Part shown: positions 43,226 through 51,653 of the stretch, piece by piece
How the letters are laid out: each line of letters opens with the position of its first letter
How positions within the stretch are numbered: position 1 is the first letter of the stretch
DNA from: Bacteroidales bacterium
GTDB taxonomy: Bacteria > Bacteroidota > Bacteroidia > Bacteroidales > UBA932
Reading direction: 5' to 3'
Assembly: GCA_017428245.1 (NCBI GenBank)
Contig: JAFRRF010000003.1
Coordinates: 1-64,000 of the forward strand
Length of the DNA: 64,000 nucleotides
Made by a program: the position numbers and the translations under genes
The notes under the pieces: model-generated
The model's database searches: none
Told to the model about the DNA's origin: nothing
Seen by the model: the letters and a program-made list of their open reading frames with translations, nothing else

Positions 43226-44362
43226 CTATTTCAACGAAAAAGTGTGCGTCGTAGCGTAGTCGTTCCAGTTGCGGAGCGACAAGGTGAGATTCTGCTGGTC
43301 GTACACATTGCTGTACTGCGTATCCTCGACCTGGCCGCCGGGAATCGGCAGATCGACCCAGTGGACCATCGCCAGGCACTCCTGCGCCTGCTCCATCGTC
43401 AGGATACCGCCGTGGCTGCGAAGATAATCGCCGGCAACCCCATAGCGCCACCAGCTGCGGCTGTGCGGATTCCCCACGGCACTGTCGGGCTCGGTGGTAT
43501 AATGCTTCGGATTCAGCAGATGATTGGTCACCAGCATACAGCTTGTGTCGCGCTGCTTGCGGACAATGATGGTTTTCCAGGCGTCGTCCTTGTCGAATTC
43601 GACGACGGCACAATCGCCCGACGCATCGGCGACCATGTAGTGATAGCCGGTTCCCACCATCGCGTCGTGGCGGACATCCACGGTTTCCAGCAGGGAAAGC
43701 GCCTCTTCCACCGTCGCACAGCGGTCGAGCCACAGGCGCATGATCATCGTCGTACCCACGTCGTTTTTCGGCGTGTCCTGCTGTGAAGCCTGATGCGGCA
43801 GCGCCATGACCGAGGTGCAGAGCCCCTTCTCGTTGATGCCGTCGACCGGGGCGTAAATGCCCGCAAGGCAGTTGACACGGCTCAGGAATCCGGCCGGAAG
43901 TTTCTCCAGCCCATAGCCGATGTGAGACATATCGGACACGCCGATCGAAGCATAGCCGTTTTTCGGATGCGAAAACGTCACCAGCGTCGGGTTCTTGTAA
44001 TAATCGTAGTTGCGGCCGAACCAATACCCGTCCCCATCGGCTTGCACCGCCTGGAAACTGGTGCAGCTGAACGTTTTGAGCTCGCCGTTTTCATCGGCCA
44101 CCTGCGAACTGCCGATCTTCAGCGGAATGCCCTTTCCGATGCGGGAGACCACATAATCCAGCAGTTCGGCGTTCGTATCGACCTCCTTCGCGATCACGTC
44201 GTCCAGGTCGTAGGATGCCTGATACGTCATCGTATAAAGATAGGGATTGCCACCCACCTGTTTCACCGTACGCAGGGTGCGGATTTCACCCTGCCACAGG
44301 AGCGTGACGGCCAGGACCAGAACAAGGACCAGCAGCAGCAGGATTTTGACGAACTTCTTCAT
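43226..44362 (-). CDS. Membrane-anchored linear amide C-N hydrolase (choloylglycine hydrolase/C45 type)
   Basis: A 378-residue protein with an N-terminal membrane helix (MKKFVKILLLLVLVLVLAV). After a propeptide of about 100 residues comes a putative Ntn nucleophile Cys100 in FSCTSFQAVQADGD, then YWFGRNYDYYK, which matches the RNxD motif of conjugated-bile-acid/penicillin-V hydrolases and C45 acyltransferases. Self-cleavage before the Cys is inferred. Substrates may be bile-acid conjugates, N-acyl amides or peptides; this cannot be decided. The start at MKKFVK is nine codons inside the longest frame, matching the hydrophobic anchor. Confidence 0.83.
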   Translation of the reverse strand: MKKFVKILLLLVLVLVLAVTLLWQGEIRTLRTVKQVGGNPYLYTMTYQASYDLDDVIAKEVDTNAELLDYVVSRIGKGIPLKIGSSQVADENGELKTFSCTSFQAVQADGDGYWFGRNYDYYKNPTLVTFSHPKNGYASIGVSDMSHIGYGLEKLPAGFLSRVNCLAGIYAPVDGINEKGLCTSVMALPHQASQQDTPKNDVGTTMIMRLWLDRCATVEEALSLLETVDVRHDAMVGTGYHYMVADASGDCAVVEFDKDDAWKTIIVRKQRDTSCMLVTNHLLNPKHYTTEPDSAVGNPHSRSWWRYGVAGDYLRSHGGILTMEQAQECLAMVHWVDLPIPGGQVEDTQYSNVYDQQNLTLSLRNWNDYATTHTFSLK

Positions 44363-44393
44363 ATCGCGTAGTTTTTCATTATCGATCAACCTT

Positions 44394-44401
44394 CAAATAT
44401 A
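44394..44401 (-). promoter_or_regulatory. -7 element of the amide hydrolase gene
   Basis: TATATTTG on the minus strand is an exact TAnnTTTG match 32 bases upstream of the start codon. A weaker plus-strand match, TATCTTCG at 44415-44422, could serve the divergent GH2 gene. Confidence 0.45.
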
Positions 44402-44430
44402 GCGTTTTTTTTGCTATCTTCGCTTTCTGT

Positions 44431-47400
44431 ATGAAAGCTCCGTCCAACCTCCTGCGGCTCGTCGTACTCCTGATGTCGACAGCCGCCCTGAGCGCCTGCT
44501 CCGCCAACGAACATATGATAAATCTAGCCCGTCTGAGACCCGCCTGGCACTCCAGTTCCATCGATTACAACGCCACGGCCCAACTGGCCGTCGACGGCAT
44601 CGTCGAGACACAGCCCGCCTGCTGGGTAGAAGTATGCGGCAACGGCGGATCGCCGCTGTCGAAACGCGAACACGACATGCTGTTCGATCCGCGCGAATGG
44701 ACCTCGGTCGCCGTGGAAGGCCCTTCAGCCGAGATTTCCCTGCGCACGCACGGTTTCACGGAGCCGGTCGACCGGGTGACGGTGGCGCTGGCCGCCACGT
44801 TGCCGGAAGGCGTCCGGCAGGCCGCCTATACAGCGCAACTGCAATGCCTGGATCCGGAGGGCCGGTGGATCCCGGTGCGGGAGTTCAAGGGCAATTATGC
44901 CGGGCGCGGCATCCGTCTGGAATGGGAAGCGCCGCAGCGTGTGGCACCGGAAGGATGGCGCTTCGTGGTGGATATCCCGCAAGCAAGCGGAATCGTGTGG
45001 CAGACCTGGCTCTTCTACCGCGACGGGCAGTTGCTGCCGATGCTTACCTCGGAGCATTTCCACAGCGCGTGGGTGAGTGCGACCGGCAGCCGGGAATGGA
45101 TTGCGGTCGATTTGGGCGACGAAGCGCAGAAGTTCGAAGAGGTGGTGCTGCACTGGATGAACGCACCGGCCAGCGGCATGCTGCAGGTCGGCAAAGATTC
45201 GACATCGTGGCGGGACATCGCCGTACTCGATGGTTCCGAGGCGGTACGCTGCGACACCCTGAAGGTGCGCGGCCGCGGCCGCTGGGTGAGGCTGCTGCTC
45301 GACAGATCGGTCGACGGCAAGCCCTATGTGCTGACGGAAATGGAGGTGCTGGGCGAAAAAGCCGCCGCCGTCCGTGCGGAAGAGCCGGAAAATCCCGTAT
45401 ACGCTGATCATATCGACCTCTCCTGCGGATGGAAACTGGCCCGCCTGTCACAGGTTGGCGATCCGAAGGCCTGGATTCCCGCGACAGTGCCCGGTACCGT
45501 GCTGGTGAGTTACCTTGACAACGGTATCCTTCCGGATCCGAATTTCAGCGACAACCAACTGTATATCAGCGATTCATACTTCCTTTCGCCGTTCGTGTAC
45601 CGTACCTGCTTCAAGTTGCCCGAAGGCTGGCGCAGCGGCGCGGCCGACGAGCACATCCGGCTACAGTTCGACGGAATCAACTGGAAGGCCGACATCGTGC
45701 TGAACGGCACGCAGGTCGGTCGCATCGAAGGCGCTTTCACCGACGCCTCGTTCGACATCACGCCGCTGCTTGCCGACGAGAACGTACTGGAAGTGACCGT
45801 TTATCCGCCGGAACATCCCGGTATGACCAAAGAGAATACGCAGGAACGCTGCGCCACCAACGGCGGCATTCTGGGCGCCGACAATCCCACCTTCCACGCC
45901 TCCATCGGCTGGGACTGGATCCCGACCATCCGCGGCCGTGAGACAGGCATTTGGAACAATGTGCGGCTGGAGCGCTACGGTCCCGTTCGCATCCTGGCCC
46001 CGAAAGTCAGTTTTGGATTCAACGTGCTGGAAACCCTGCCGCCGAAGATCGACACCACACGGGTACGGATAAATCTGGAAGCCACACTTGTAAATGACTC
46101 CGGCCAGCCCGTCGGTACCGTGTGGGAAGGCAGCTATGGCGATGTTCCGTTCCGGCAGGAAGTCACCGTACCGGCCGGCGGCACGCTCCCGGTCTCGACG
46201 CATCTGGAACTTGAACATCCGACGTTCTGGTGGCCGAACGGCTACGGAGAACCCCATCTCTACACCGTAACGATGCGCGCCGGCGACAGCCATAGCCTCT
46301 CGTTCCAGTCAGGCGTGCGTCTGTTTACCTACAATGCTGATGGAGGAAATCTCCGTATCTGGATCAATGGCAGGCGCTTGGTAGGCCGCGGAGGAAACTG
46401 GGGATTCAGTGAGAGCAACCTTCGGCAGCCCGGGCCGGGAAGCTATGAGACCGCCATGCAACTCCACCGCCACGAGAACTTCAATCTCGTGCGGAACTGG
46501 GTCGGACAGGTCGGTGACGAAGAATTCTACGAAGCAGCCGACCGCAACGGTATTCTCGTATGGCAGGATTTCTGGCTCGCAAATCCCGCCGACGGGCCGG
46601 ATCCTTACGACGAAGCCCTGTTCATGGACAATGCCGAAAACCTGATGCGGCGCATACGCAACCACCCGTGCCTTCTGCTCTGGTGCGGCCGGAACGAGGG
46701 ATTCCCCCCGGCCACGCTCGACAAGGCGCTGCGCGCACTGGTGGCCCGCGACAATCCCGAGAGTTATTATATCTCTTCTTCCGCGGACGGGGAGGTTTCG
46801 GGTCGCGGTCCTTATTTCCGCCTGCCATCGAAAGCATATTGGCAACTCGACGAACAGGTCTCCTGGTTCCGGAACGAATCCCTGATGTTCCACAGCGAAC
46901 GGGGTATGCCCAACTTCCCCAACTGGGAGAGCCTGGTGCAGATGATGCGTCCTTCGGAAGCCTGGCCGCCGTCGCGGATGTGGGGCATCCACGATTTCGC
47001 CCTGGAAAGCGCCCAGCGCGGACAGACCTTCATCGATGCGGTCAAGTCGTTCTTCGGTCCTTCGCCCGACGGAGAAACCTTCGCAGAACGCGCCCAATGG
47101 GTCAATTACGAAGGCTACCGCTCGATGTTCGAGAGCCGCAGCAAATTCCGCCGCGGACTGCTGCTGTGGATGAGCCATCCTGCCTGGCCTTCGATGGCCT
47201 TCTGCACCTACGACTGGTATGGAGACACACCCGCCTCCTACTACGCCTGCCGCAAGGCCTGCGAAGCGCTTCACATCCAGTGGAACCCTTCGGAAGAGCG
47301 CGTGGAAGTGGTCAATTACAGCGCAGGAGACCGCGCCGGCCTCCGCGTGGACGTGCAGTTCTCCGATTGCTTCGGGAATATCATCTCGGTCCACTCCAGT

Positions 47401-47847
47401 CAGGTCGACGCGCCGGAAGACAGTACGGTTCCGTGCTTCGATACACCTGTCCTTCCCGCTGCTGACGCGCGGCCCGAAGCGGGCATCCTCCGCTTACGCC
47501 TTTACGACGGGAATCAGCTCGTATCGCAGAACGACTACGTCCTGCCCCGGGAAGAGGATAACCTGAAAGTACTGAATACCCTGCCGCAGGCCGACATCAG
47601 ACTCAAAGCCCTTACGGAGAAGATCCTGGTGACCAACACTTCTGAAACGCCGGCCCTGATGCTTCATCTGACGGCCCGGCGGGACGACGGCTCCCGCATC
47701 CTCCCCACCCTCTGGTCGGACAATTACATCCACCTGATGCCCGGCGAGACGCGCGAACTGGAATACCGGGTCCCGGACGACGAACCACAAGTGGTCATCG
47801 AAGTCCGGGGATTCAATACCGAACCCGTAAAAGTATCTTGCAATTAA
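44431..47847 (+). CDS. GH2-family glycosidase, exo-beta-glucosaminidase/mannosidase-like
   Basis: A 1138-residue lipoprotein (TAALSACSAN, Cys about 23). An N-terminal region of about 300 residues holds discoidin-like carbohydrate-binding domains (WHSSSIDYNATAQLAVDG). The GH2 part includes the sugar-binding and immunoglobulin-like domains, then the barrel with acid/base Glu756 in CGRNEG and nucleophile Glu823 in FHSERGMPNFP. This combination is typical of exo-beta-D-glucosaminidase and beta-mannosidase subgroups. The next gene, 21 bases on, is a PIG-L deacetylase, which favours an amino-sugar substrate. Confidence 0.9.
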   Translation: MKAPSNLLRLVVLLMSTAALSACSANEHMINLARLRPAWHSSSIDYNATAQLAVDGIVETQPACWVEVCGNGGSPLSKREHDMLFDPREWTSVAVEGPSAEISLRTHGFTEPVDRVTVALAATLPEGVRQAAYTAQLQCLDPEGRWIPVREFKGNYAGRGIRLEWEAPQRVAPEGWRFVVDIPQASGIVWQTWLFYRDGQLLPMLTSEHFHSAWVSATGSREWIAVDLGDEAQKFEEVVLHWMNAPASGMLQVGKDSTSWRDIAVLDGSEAVRCDTLKVRGRGRWVRLLLDRSVDGKPYVLTEMEVLGEKAAAVRAEEPENPVYADHIDLSCGWKLARLSQVGDPKAWIPATVPGTVLVSYLDNGILPDPNFSDNQLYISDSYFLSPFVYRTCFKLPEGWRSGAADEHIRLQFDGINWKADIVLNGTQVGRIEGAFTDASFDITPLLADENVLEVTVYPPEHPGMTKENTQERCATNGGILGADNPTFHASIGWDWIPTIRGRETGIWNNVRLERYGPVRILAPKVSFGFNVLETLPPKIDTTRVRINLEATLVNDSGQPVGTVWEGSYGDVPFRQEVTVPAGGTLPVSTHLELEHPTFWWPNGYGEPHLYTVTMRAGDSHSLSFQSGVRLFTYNADGGNLRIWINGRRLVGRGGNWGFSESNLRQPGPGSYETAMQLHRHENFNLVRNWVGQVGDEEFYEAADRNGILVWQDFWLANPADGPDPYDEALFMDNAENLMRRIRNHPCLLLWCGRNEGFPPATLDKALRALVARDNPESYYISSSADGEVSGRGPYFRLPSKAYWQLDEQVSWFRNESLMFHSERGMPNFPNWESLVQMMRPSEAWPPSRMWGIHDFALESAQRGQTFIDAVKSFFGPSPDGETFAERAQWVNYEGYRSMFESRSKFRRGLLLWMSHPAWPSMAFCTYDWYGDTPASYYACRKACEALHIQWNPSEERVEVVNYSAGDRAGLRVDVQFSDCFGNIISVHSSQVDAPEDSTVPCFDTPVLPAADARPEAGILRLRLYDGNQLVSQNDYVLPREEDNLKVLNTLPQADIRLKALTEKILVTNTSETPALMLHLTARRDDGSRILPTLWSDNYIHLMPGETRELEYRVPDDEPQVVIEVRGFNTEPVKVSCN

Positions 47848-47868
47848 ATCAATAATATACAACTGTTT

Positions 47869-48618
47869 ATGAACAGACGAACGATGTTGAAAGCTACCGG
47901 AAGCGCCGCGGCGCTCACAGTTTTGGGCGGCATTCCGCTGGCCCGCGGCCAGCAGGCCGTGGCCGGGAATACAGGAAAGAAAAAGATTCTGGTGATCGGG
48001 GCGCATCCCGATGATCCGGAGACGGCTGCCGGCGGCACGATGTGCCTGCTGGCCGACGCCGGACACGAAGTGGTGAGCGTCTATCTCACACGCGGAGAAG
48101 CCGGCATTCCCGGCAAGAGTCACGAAGAGGCGGCGGCCATCCGTGAAAAAGAAGCGAAAGCGGCCTGCGCCGTAACAGGTGCCCGTCCCTTGTTCATGAA
48201 CCAGATCGACGGCAGCACCGAAGTCAATCTCGAGCGTTATCGCGAGATGCGCGAACTATTGGAGCGTGAGAAGCCCGACGTGGTCATCACGCACTGGCCC
48301 ATCGACGGACACCGCGACCACGCGGTTTGCGGCATCCTCGTGCTCGACGCCTGGCGCCGGCTGGGCCGCAGTTTCGAGCTCTATTATTTCGAAGTGATGT
48401 CCGGCACGCAGACGCAGATGTTCCATCCTTCCGACTGGGTGGACATCACCGCGACCCGGGAACGCAAGTACAAAGCCAGCTATTGCCACGAAAGCCAGGA
48501 CCTGAAAGAAGTGATGGAAGGCTGGCATGCCCCGATGGAGCGCTTCCGCGGCATCGAGTGCCAGTGCGAAGCCGCCGAGGCTTTCCTGCACCACATTGAG
48601 CCCGGCTCGCTGGTCTAA
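47869..48618 (+). CDS. PIG-L/LmbE-family deacetylase
   Basis: A 249-residue protein with a twin-Arg-containing leader (MNRRTMLKATGSAAALTVLGG) that could be a Tat signal. The zinc motif IGAHPDDPE and the later HRDHAVCG are the PIG-L metal ligands. The family removes N-acetyl groups from GlcNAc-containing substrates. Its position right after a glucosaminidase-like GH2 suggests stepwise deacetylation and hydrolysis. Its end overlaps the convergent transglutaminase-like gene by four bases. Confidence 0.9.
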   Translation: MNRRTMLKATGSAAALTVLGGIPLARGQQAVAGNTGKKKILVIGAHPDDPETAAGGTMCLLADAGHEVVSVYLTRGEAGIPGKSHEEAAAIREKEAKAACAVTGARPLFMNQIDGSTEVNLERYREMRELLEREKPDVVITHWPIDGHRDHAVCGILVLDAWRRLGRSFELYYFEVMSGTQTQMFHPSDWVDITATRERKYKASYCHESQDLKEVMEGWHAPMERFRGIECQCEAAEAFLHHIEPGSLV

Positions 48619-49562
48619 GCCCCGGGCGCAGCCCAGAACTGGGAGGCGTCGGAGGTGATGATTTCGCCGGAGGAGGCGCCGAAAGGTTCAAAACCGATCG
48701 GGACCAGATGGACATTTCGGCCGCGGTCCCAGCCGCCCCACGGTTCCTGGTCATAGTGCAGCGTCTCCCAGGAGGTGAACCAATAAACGTTTTTGGCCAT
48801 ATAGGCATAATAGTATGTCTCGGGGTCTCTGTCCCCGTCGGGGCAGAAAGCCGGATGGTACCAGACGGGGTTCTCCTGGATGTAGCGTTCGCGGATTTCC
48901 GGCAGTGAGAGCGGCGTGCCGTCTTCGCCCGTTGCATAATTGCCGCCCATATCGGAGTCGAGCATCGCCCATTTGCCCAGTTCGGGCAGCCAGACGTGAT
49001 TGACCACGTGGCAGTCCGTGTCGTTGCTGTCCATCGGCATACAGGTGATGAAACGGGCTTCCAGCCCGATGGAACTCAGCATCTCATAGAGCATAATGCT
49101 GTGCAGCCGGCAGTTGAAAGCCGGCTCAACGGTCTTCGTGTATTCCCACAGGGCGATGGCATTGCGCTTCTCCGGCTGGATCCGCTGGTTGTTGTGCGGG
49201 ATGTTGGTCGCCACGAAACGCGCCACGGCCAGGGCTTTGTCCCAGGTCGGGGCATCGGCGGCATAGAGTGTGTCCAGCTGGAAGTATTCGCGGATCTCCG
49301 CCGAACGGGCCGGGTCCGGGACCGAGGCCATCCGGAGCACCACCGTATCCTGCGCATAGGGACCGGCCGAACGAAGCCGGTCGACCCGCAGCCTGAGGAT
49401 GGCCATCTCATCCGGATTGATACTGATAATCTGATTTTCACCGGTCTTGTTCGCTTCGTGCCGCCCTATGGCAATACAGACCACGGTGAAAATTCCAATG
49501 AGGGCCAGGACGCTCCAAAGGACGATTCCGACGATCTTAAGGATTCTGCGGATTGTTTTCAT
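48615..49562 (-). CDS. Transglutaminase-like protein with N-terminal membrane anchor
   Basis: A 315-residue protein with a hydrophobic helix about residues 8-33, then a transglutaminase/cysteine-protease-like domain. The likely triad is Cys in FNCRLHSIMLYEML, His in VVNHVWLPE and Asp in AMLDSDMGG. Its position facing the periplasm suggests peptide or cell-wall processing. It is followed tail-to-tail by the PIG-L gene; the next gene on its own strand upstream is msrA, ten bases away, so these two may be co-transcribed. Confidence 0.83.
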   Translation of the reverse strand: MKTIRRILKIVGIVLWSVLALIGIFTVVCIAIGRHEANKTGENQIISINPDEMAILRLRVDRLRSAGPYAQDTVVLRMASVPDPARSAEIREYFQLDTLYAADAPTWDKALAVARFVATNIPHNNQRIQPEKRNAIALWEYTKTVEPAFNCRLHSIMLYEMLSSIGLEARFITCMPMDSNDTDCHVVNHVWLPELGKWAMLDSDMGGNYATGEDGTPLSLPEIRERYIQENPVWYHPAFCPDGDRDPETYYYAYMAKNVYWFTSWETLHYDQEPWGGWDRGRNVHLVPIGFEPFGASSGEIITSDASQFWAAPGA

Positions 49563-49572
49563 GACAAACGGC

Positions 49573-50088
49573 TCAGTCGAGGGTGGGTTTGGCTTCGCGG
49601 GCGAAGCGGAAGAGTTCGAGGGGAAGGTGGCAGTATCCGTCAGGATTCTTGTCCAGATAATCCTGATGATAGTCTTCGGCCCGGAAGAAGTTGCGGAGGG
49701 GTTCGACTTCGACGACGACCGGGGCGGCCAGGGTGCGCTGGACTTCGTCGAAGACGGTGCGGATGGCCGGGAGGTCGGCGGGATCGACGTAGTAGATACC
49801 GGTGCGGTAGCGGGTACCCTCGTCTTCGCCCTGTTTGTTGAGCGAGGTGGGGTCGATGGCCTTGAAGAACATGCGGAGCAGGAACTTCAGCCCGACTTTT
49901 TCGTTGTCAAAGCGGATGTGGACCGTCTCGGCGTATCCGGTGGTGTCGGTGTAGACTTCCTTGTAGGTGGGATCGGGCGTGTTGCCGTTGGCAAAGCCCA
50001 CTTCGGTGAAGGCAACGCCTTCGATCTGTTTGAAGAAATGCTCGGCGCCCCAGAAGCAGCCGCCGGCCAGATAGATATCTTTATTCAT
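49573..50088 (-). CDS. msrA: Peptide-methionine (S)-S-oxide reductase
   Basis: A 171-residue MsrA with the active-site motif GGCFWGAEH near the N-terminus (catalytic Cys11). Conserved segments GFANGNTPDPTYKEVYTDTTGYAE and YRTGIYY support it, shown here only in part as family landmarks. It repairs oxidised methionine using thioredoxin. No signal peptide, so cytoplasmic. It is divergent from the amidase-uvrB operon, with an exact -7 element in the shared gap. Confidence 0.96.
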   Translation of the reverse strand: MNKDIYLAGGCFWGAEHFFKQIEGVAFTEVGFANGNTPDPTYKEVYTDTTGYAETVHIRFDNEKVGLKFLLRMFFKAIDPTSLNKQGEDEGTRYRTGIYYVDPADLPAIRTVFDEVQRTLAAPVVVEVEPLRNFFRAEDYHQDYLDKNPDGYCHLPLELFRFAREAKPTLD

Positions 50089-50110
50089 AATAGTTTACTG
50101 AATCGTTCGA

Positions 50111-50118
50111 CAAAGATA
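50111..50118 (-). promoter_or_regulatory. -7 element of msrA
   Basis: TATCTTTG on the minus strand, an exact TAnnTTTG match, 22 bases upstream of the msrA start. A second possible match, TATTTTTG, lies at 50122-50129 on the same strand. Confidence 0.5.
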
Positions 50119-50126
50119 TGACAAAA

Positions 50127-50142
50127 ATACGAAAATTCGTAT
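50127..50142. promoter_or_regulatory. Palindrome in the msrA/amidase gap
   Basis: Arms ATACGAA (50127-50133) and TTCGTAT (50136-50142) around AA form a 16-base symmetric site. It overlaps the plus-strand -7 element and lies next to the minus-strand one, so a dimeric regulator bound here could control both genes. It may also arise by chance from the two mirrored -7 elements. Confidence 0.4.
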
Positions 50143-50147
50143 CTTTG
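50140..50147 (+). promoter_or_regulatory. -7 element of the amidase-uvrB-relA-uvrA operon
   Basis: TATCTTTG on the plus strand matches TAnnTTTG exactly and is 48 bases upstream of the amidase ATG. The leader between them contains a hairpin with arms GTTCGC and GCGAAC (50151-50175). Confidence 0.5.
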
Positions 50148-50195
50148 TAGGTTCGCGCGTCGTGCGCGTGCGAACGGGACTAGAACAACAACGAT

Positions 50196-51653
50196 ATGAG
50201 ACTCTTTCGCATCCTGCTGGCCGCGACGCTCCTGGCGGCCGCCCTGGCCAACGCTACGGCCCAGATTTCCTTCCGCCGCGCCCCTGCATACAGCCGCGAT
50301 ACCGTCAGAAACAGCCGCTACTATCTGGTCGGCATCACCGATCCGGGCAACCTGGCCGCCGTAAACGGCGAACAGGTGAAAGTCTACAAGACCGGCACCT
50401 TCGGACGCCAGCTCCGGCTGGCCAAGGGCGACAACCGCATCGAGGTCACCCTGTTCCAGGGAACAAAGACCGAGACGAAAGAACTGCATATCTTTTATCT
50501 CCCGAACGACGGCTTCGTAAGGCGACCGGAGCCGCAGCCCCAGTTCGAGGAACGGCTCTTCTGCGTAGAGACGAAGGAAGGCGCCTACCTCCAGTACGGG
50601 ACCGGCACCGACCGCCTGGGCGGCTCCAAGATGGGCTGGCTCGATCCTGGCATCGTGATGAAGGTCACGGGCGAGATCGGAGACCTGTACCGGGTGCAGC
50701 TTTCCAAAAACCGCTACGCCTACATCCACAAAGAGGATGTGGAGTTCTCGCCGCGAAGCGCCCATATCGTCAACACCAACAATATCGGCATCACCAACAC
50801 GGGTTCACGCGACCGCATCCGCCTCTCGCTTCCCGAACGGCTCCCCTACGCCGCCCGTACCACACTCGACCCGACCACCATCCACGTCGACGTATTCGGT
50901 GCGATGAACAACAGCAACTGGATGACCCAGTACCAGGACCTGGGCATCGTCGACTATGTCGACCTGCAGCAGACGGACAGCGACGTGCTGAGCCTGGTCA
51001 TCAAACTGAAGGAAAAATACTGCTGGGGATTCCAGGTGGGCTATGACGGCAACACGCTCGTGATCGAAGTACGGCACGCCCCGGCGGACCTTTCGCTCAA
51101 AGGGCTGAAGATCGGTCTGGACGCCGGACACGGCGGCGAGGCCCTCGGCGCCGTGAGCGCAACGGGAATCATGGAGAAAGACGTCAACCTCAGCATTGTC
51201 CGGGAACTCCAGAAACTGCTGGAGAAAAAAGGCGCAACCGTCGTGCTCAGCCGCACCGACGACTCGGACATATCGATGACCGAACGCAAGAAGACTTTCC
51301 GTGAGGCCGACATCGACCTGATGGTCTCGATCCATAACAATGCGGGCGGATCCCCGCTCTCGGCGATGGGCACGAGCACCTACTACAAGCACATTACCAA
51401 CCGGGAACTGGCCGCTACGCTGCTCAAACACATGCTCGAACTCGGCGTACCGGACTTCGGCCTGACCGGCAACTTCAACTTTTCGCTCAACGCGCCGACC
51501 GAATATCCCAACGCCCTGGTGGAATGCCTCTTTATGAGCAGTCTCCCCGACGAGGAGATGATTGCCGACCCGGCCACGCACAAGCGTATCGCCGAAAAGG
51601 TCGTCGCCGGCCTTGAAGAGTATCTCCAGAACGTGAAAAAATCCAGGAAATGA
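50196..51653 (+). CDS. N-acetylmuramoyl-L-alanine amidase (Amidase_3)
   Basis: A 485-residue exported protein (signal about 1-23). The first about 290 residues are beta-rich, with an SH3-like part around EERLFCVETKEGAYLQY and an AMIN-like part. The C-terminal Amidase_3 zinc domain has IGLDAGHGGEALGA (His), ATGIMEKDVNLSIV (Glu), DLMVSIHNNAGG (His) and ALVECLFMSS (catalytic Glu). It cleaves the amide bond between MurNAc and the stem peptide during cell separation. Its stop overlaps the uvrB start as ATGA. Confidence 0.94.
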   Translation: MRLFRILLAATLLAAALANATAQISFRRAPAYSRDTVRNSRYYLVGITDPGNLAAVNGEQVKVYKTGTFGRQLRLAKGDNRIEVTLFQGTKTETKELHIFYLPNDGFVRRPEPQPQFEERLFCVETKEGAYLQYGTGTDRLGGSKMGWLDPGIVMKVTGEIGDLYRVQLSKNRYAYIHKEDVEFSPRSAHIVNTNNIGITNTGSRDRIRLSLPERLPYAARTTLDPTTIHVDVFGAMNNSNWMTQYQDLGIVDYVDLQQTDSDVLSLVIKLKEKYCWGFQVGYDGNTLVIEVRHAPADLSLKGLKIGLDAGHGGEALGAVSATGIMEKDVNLSIVRELQKLLEKKGATVVLSRTDDSDISMTERKKTFREADIDLMVSIHNNAGGSPLSAMGTSTYYKHITNRELAATLLKHMLELGVPDFGLTGNFNFSLNAPTEYPNALVECLFMSSLPDEEMIADPATHKRIAEKVVAGLEEYLQNVKKSRK

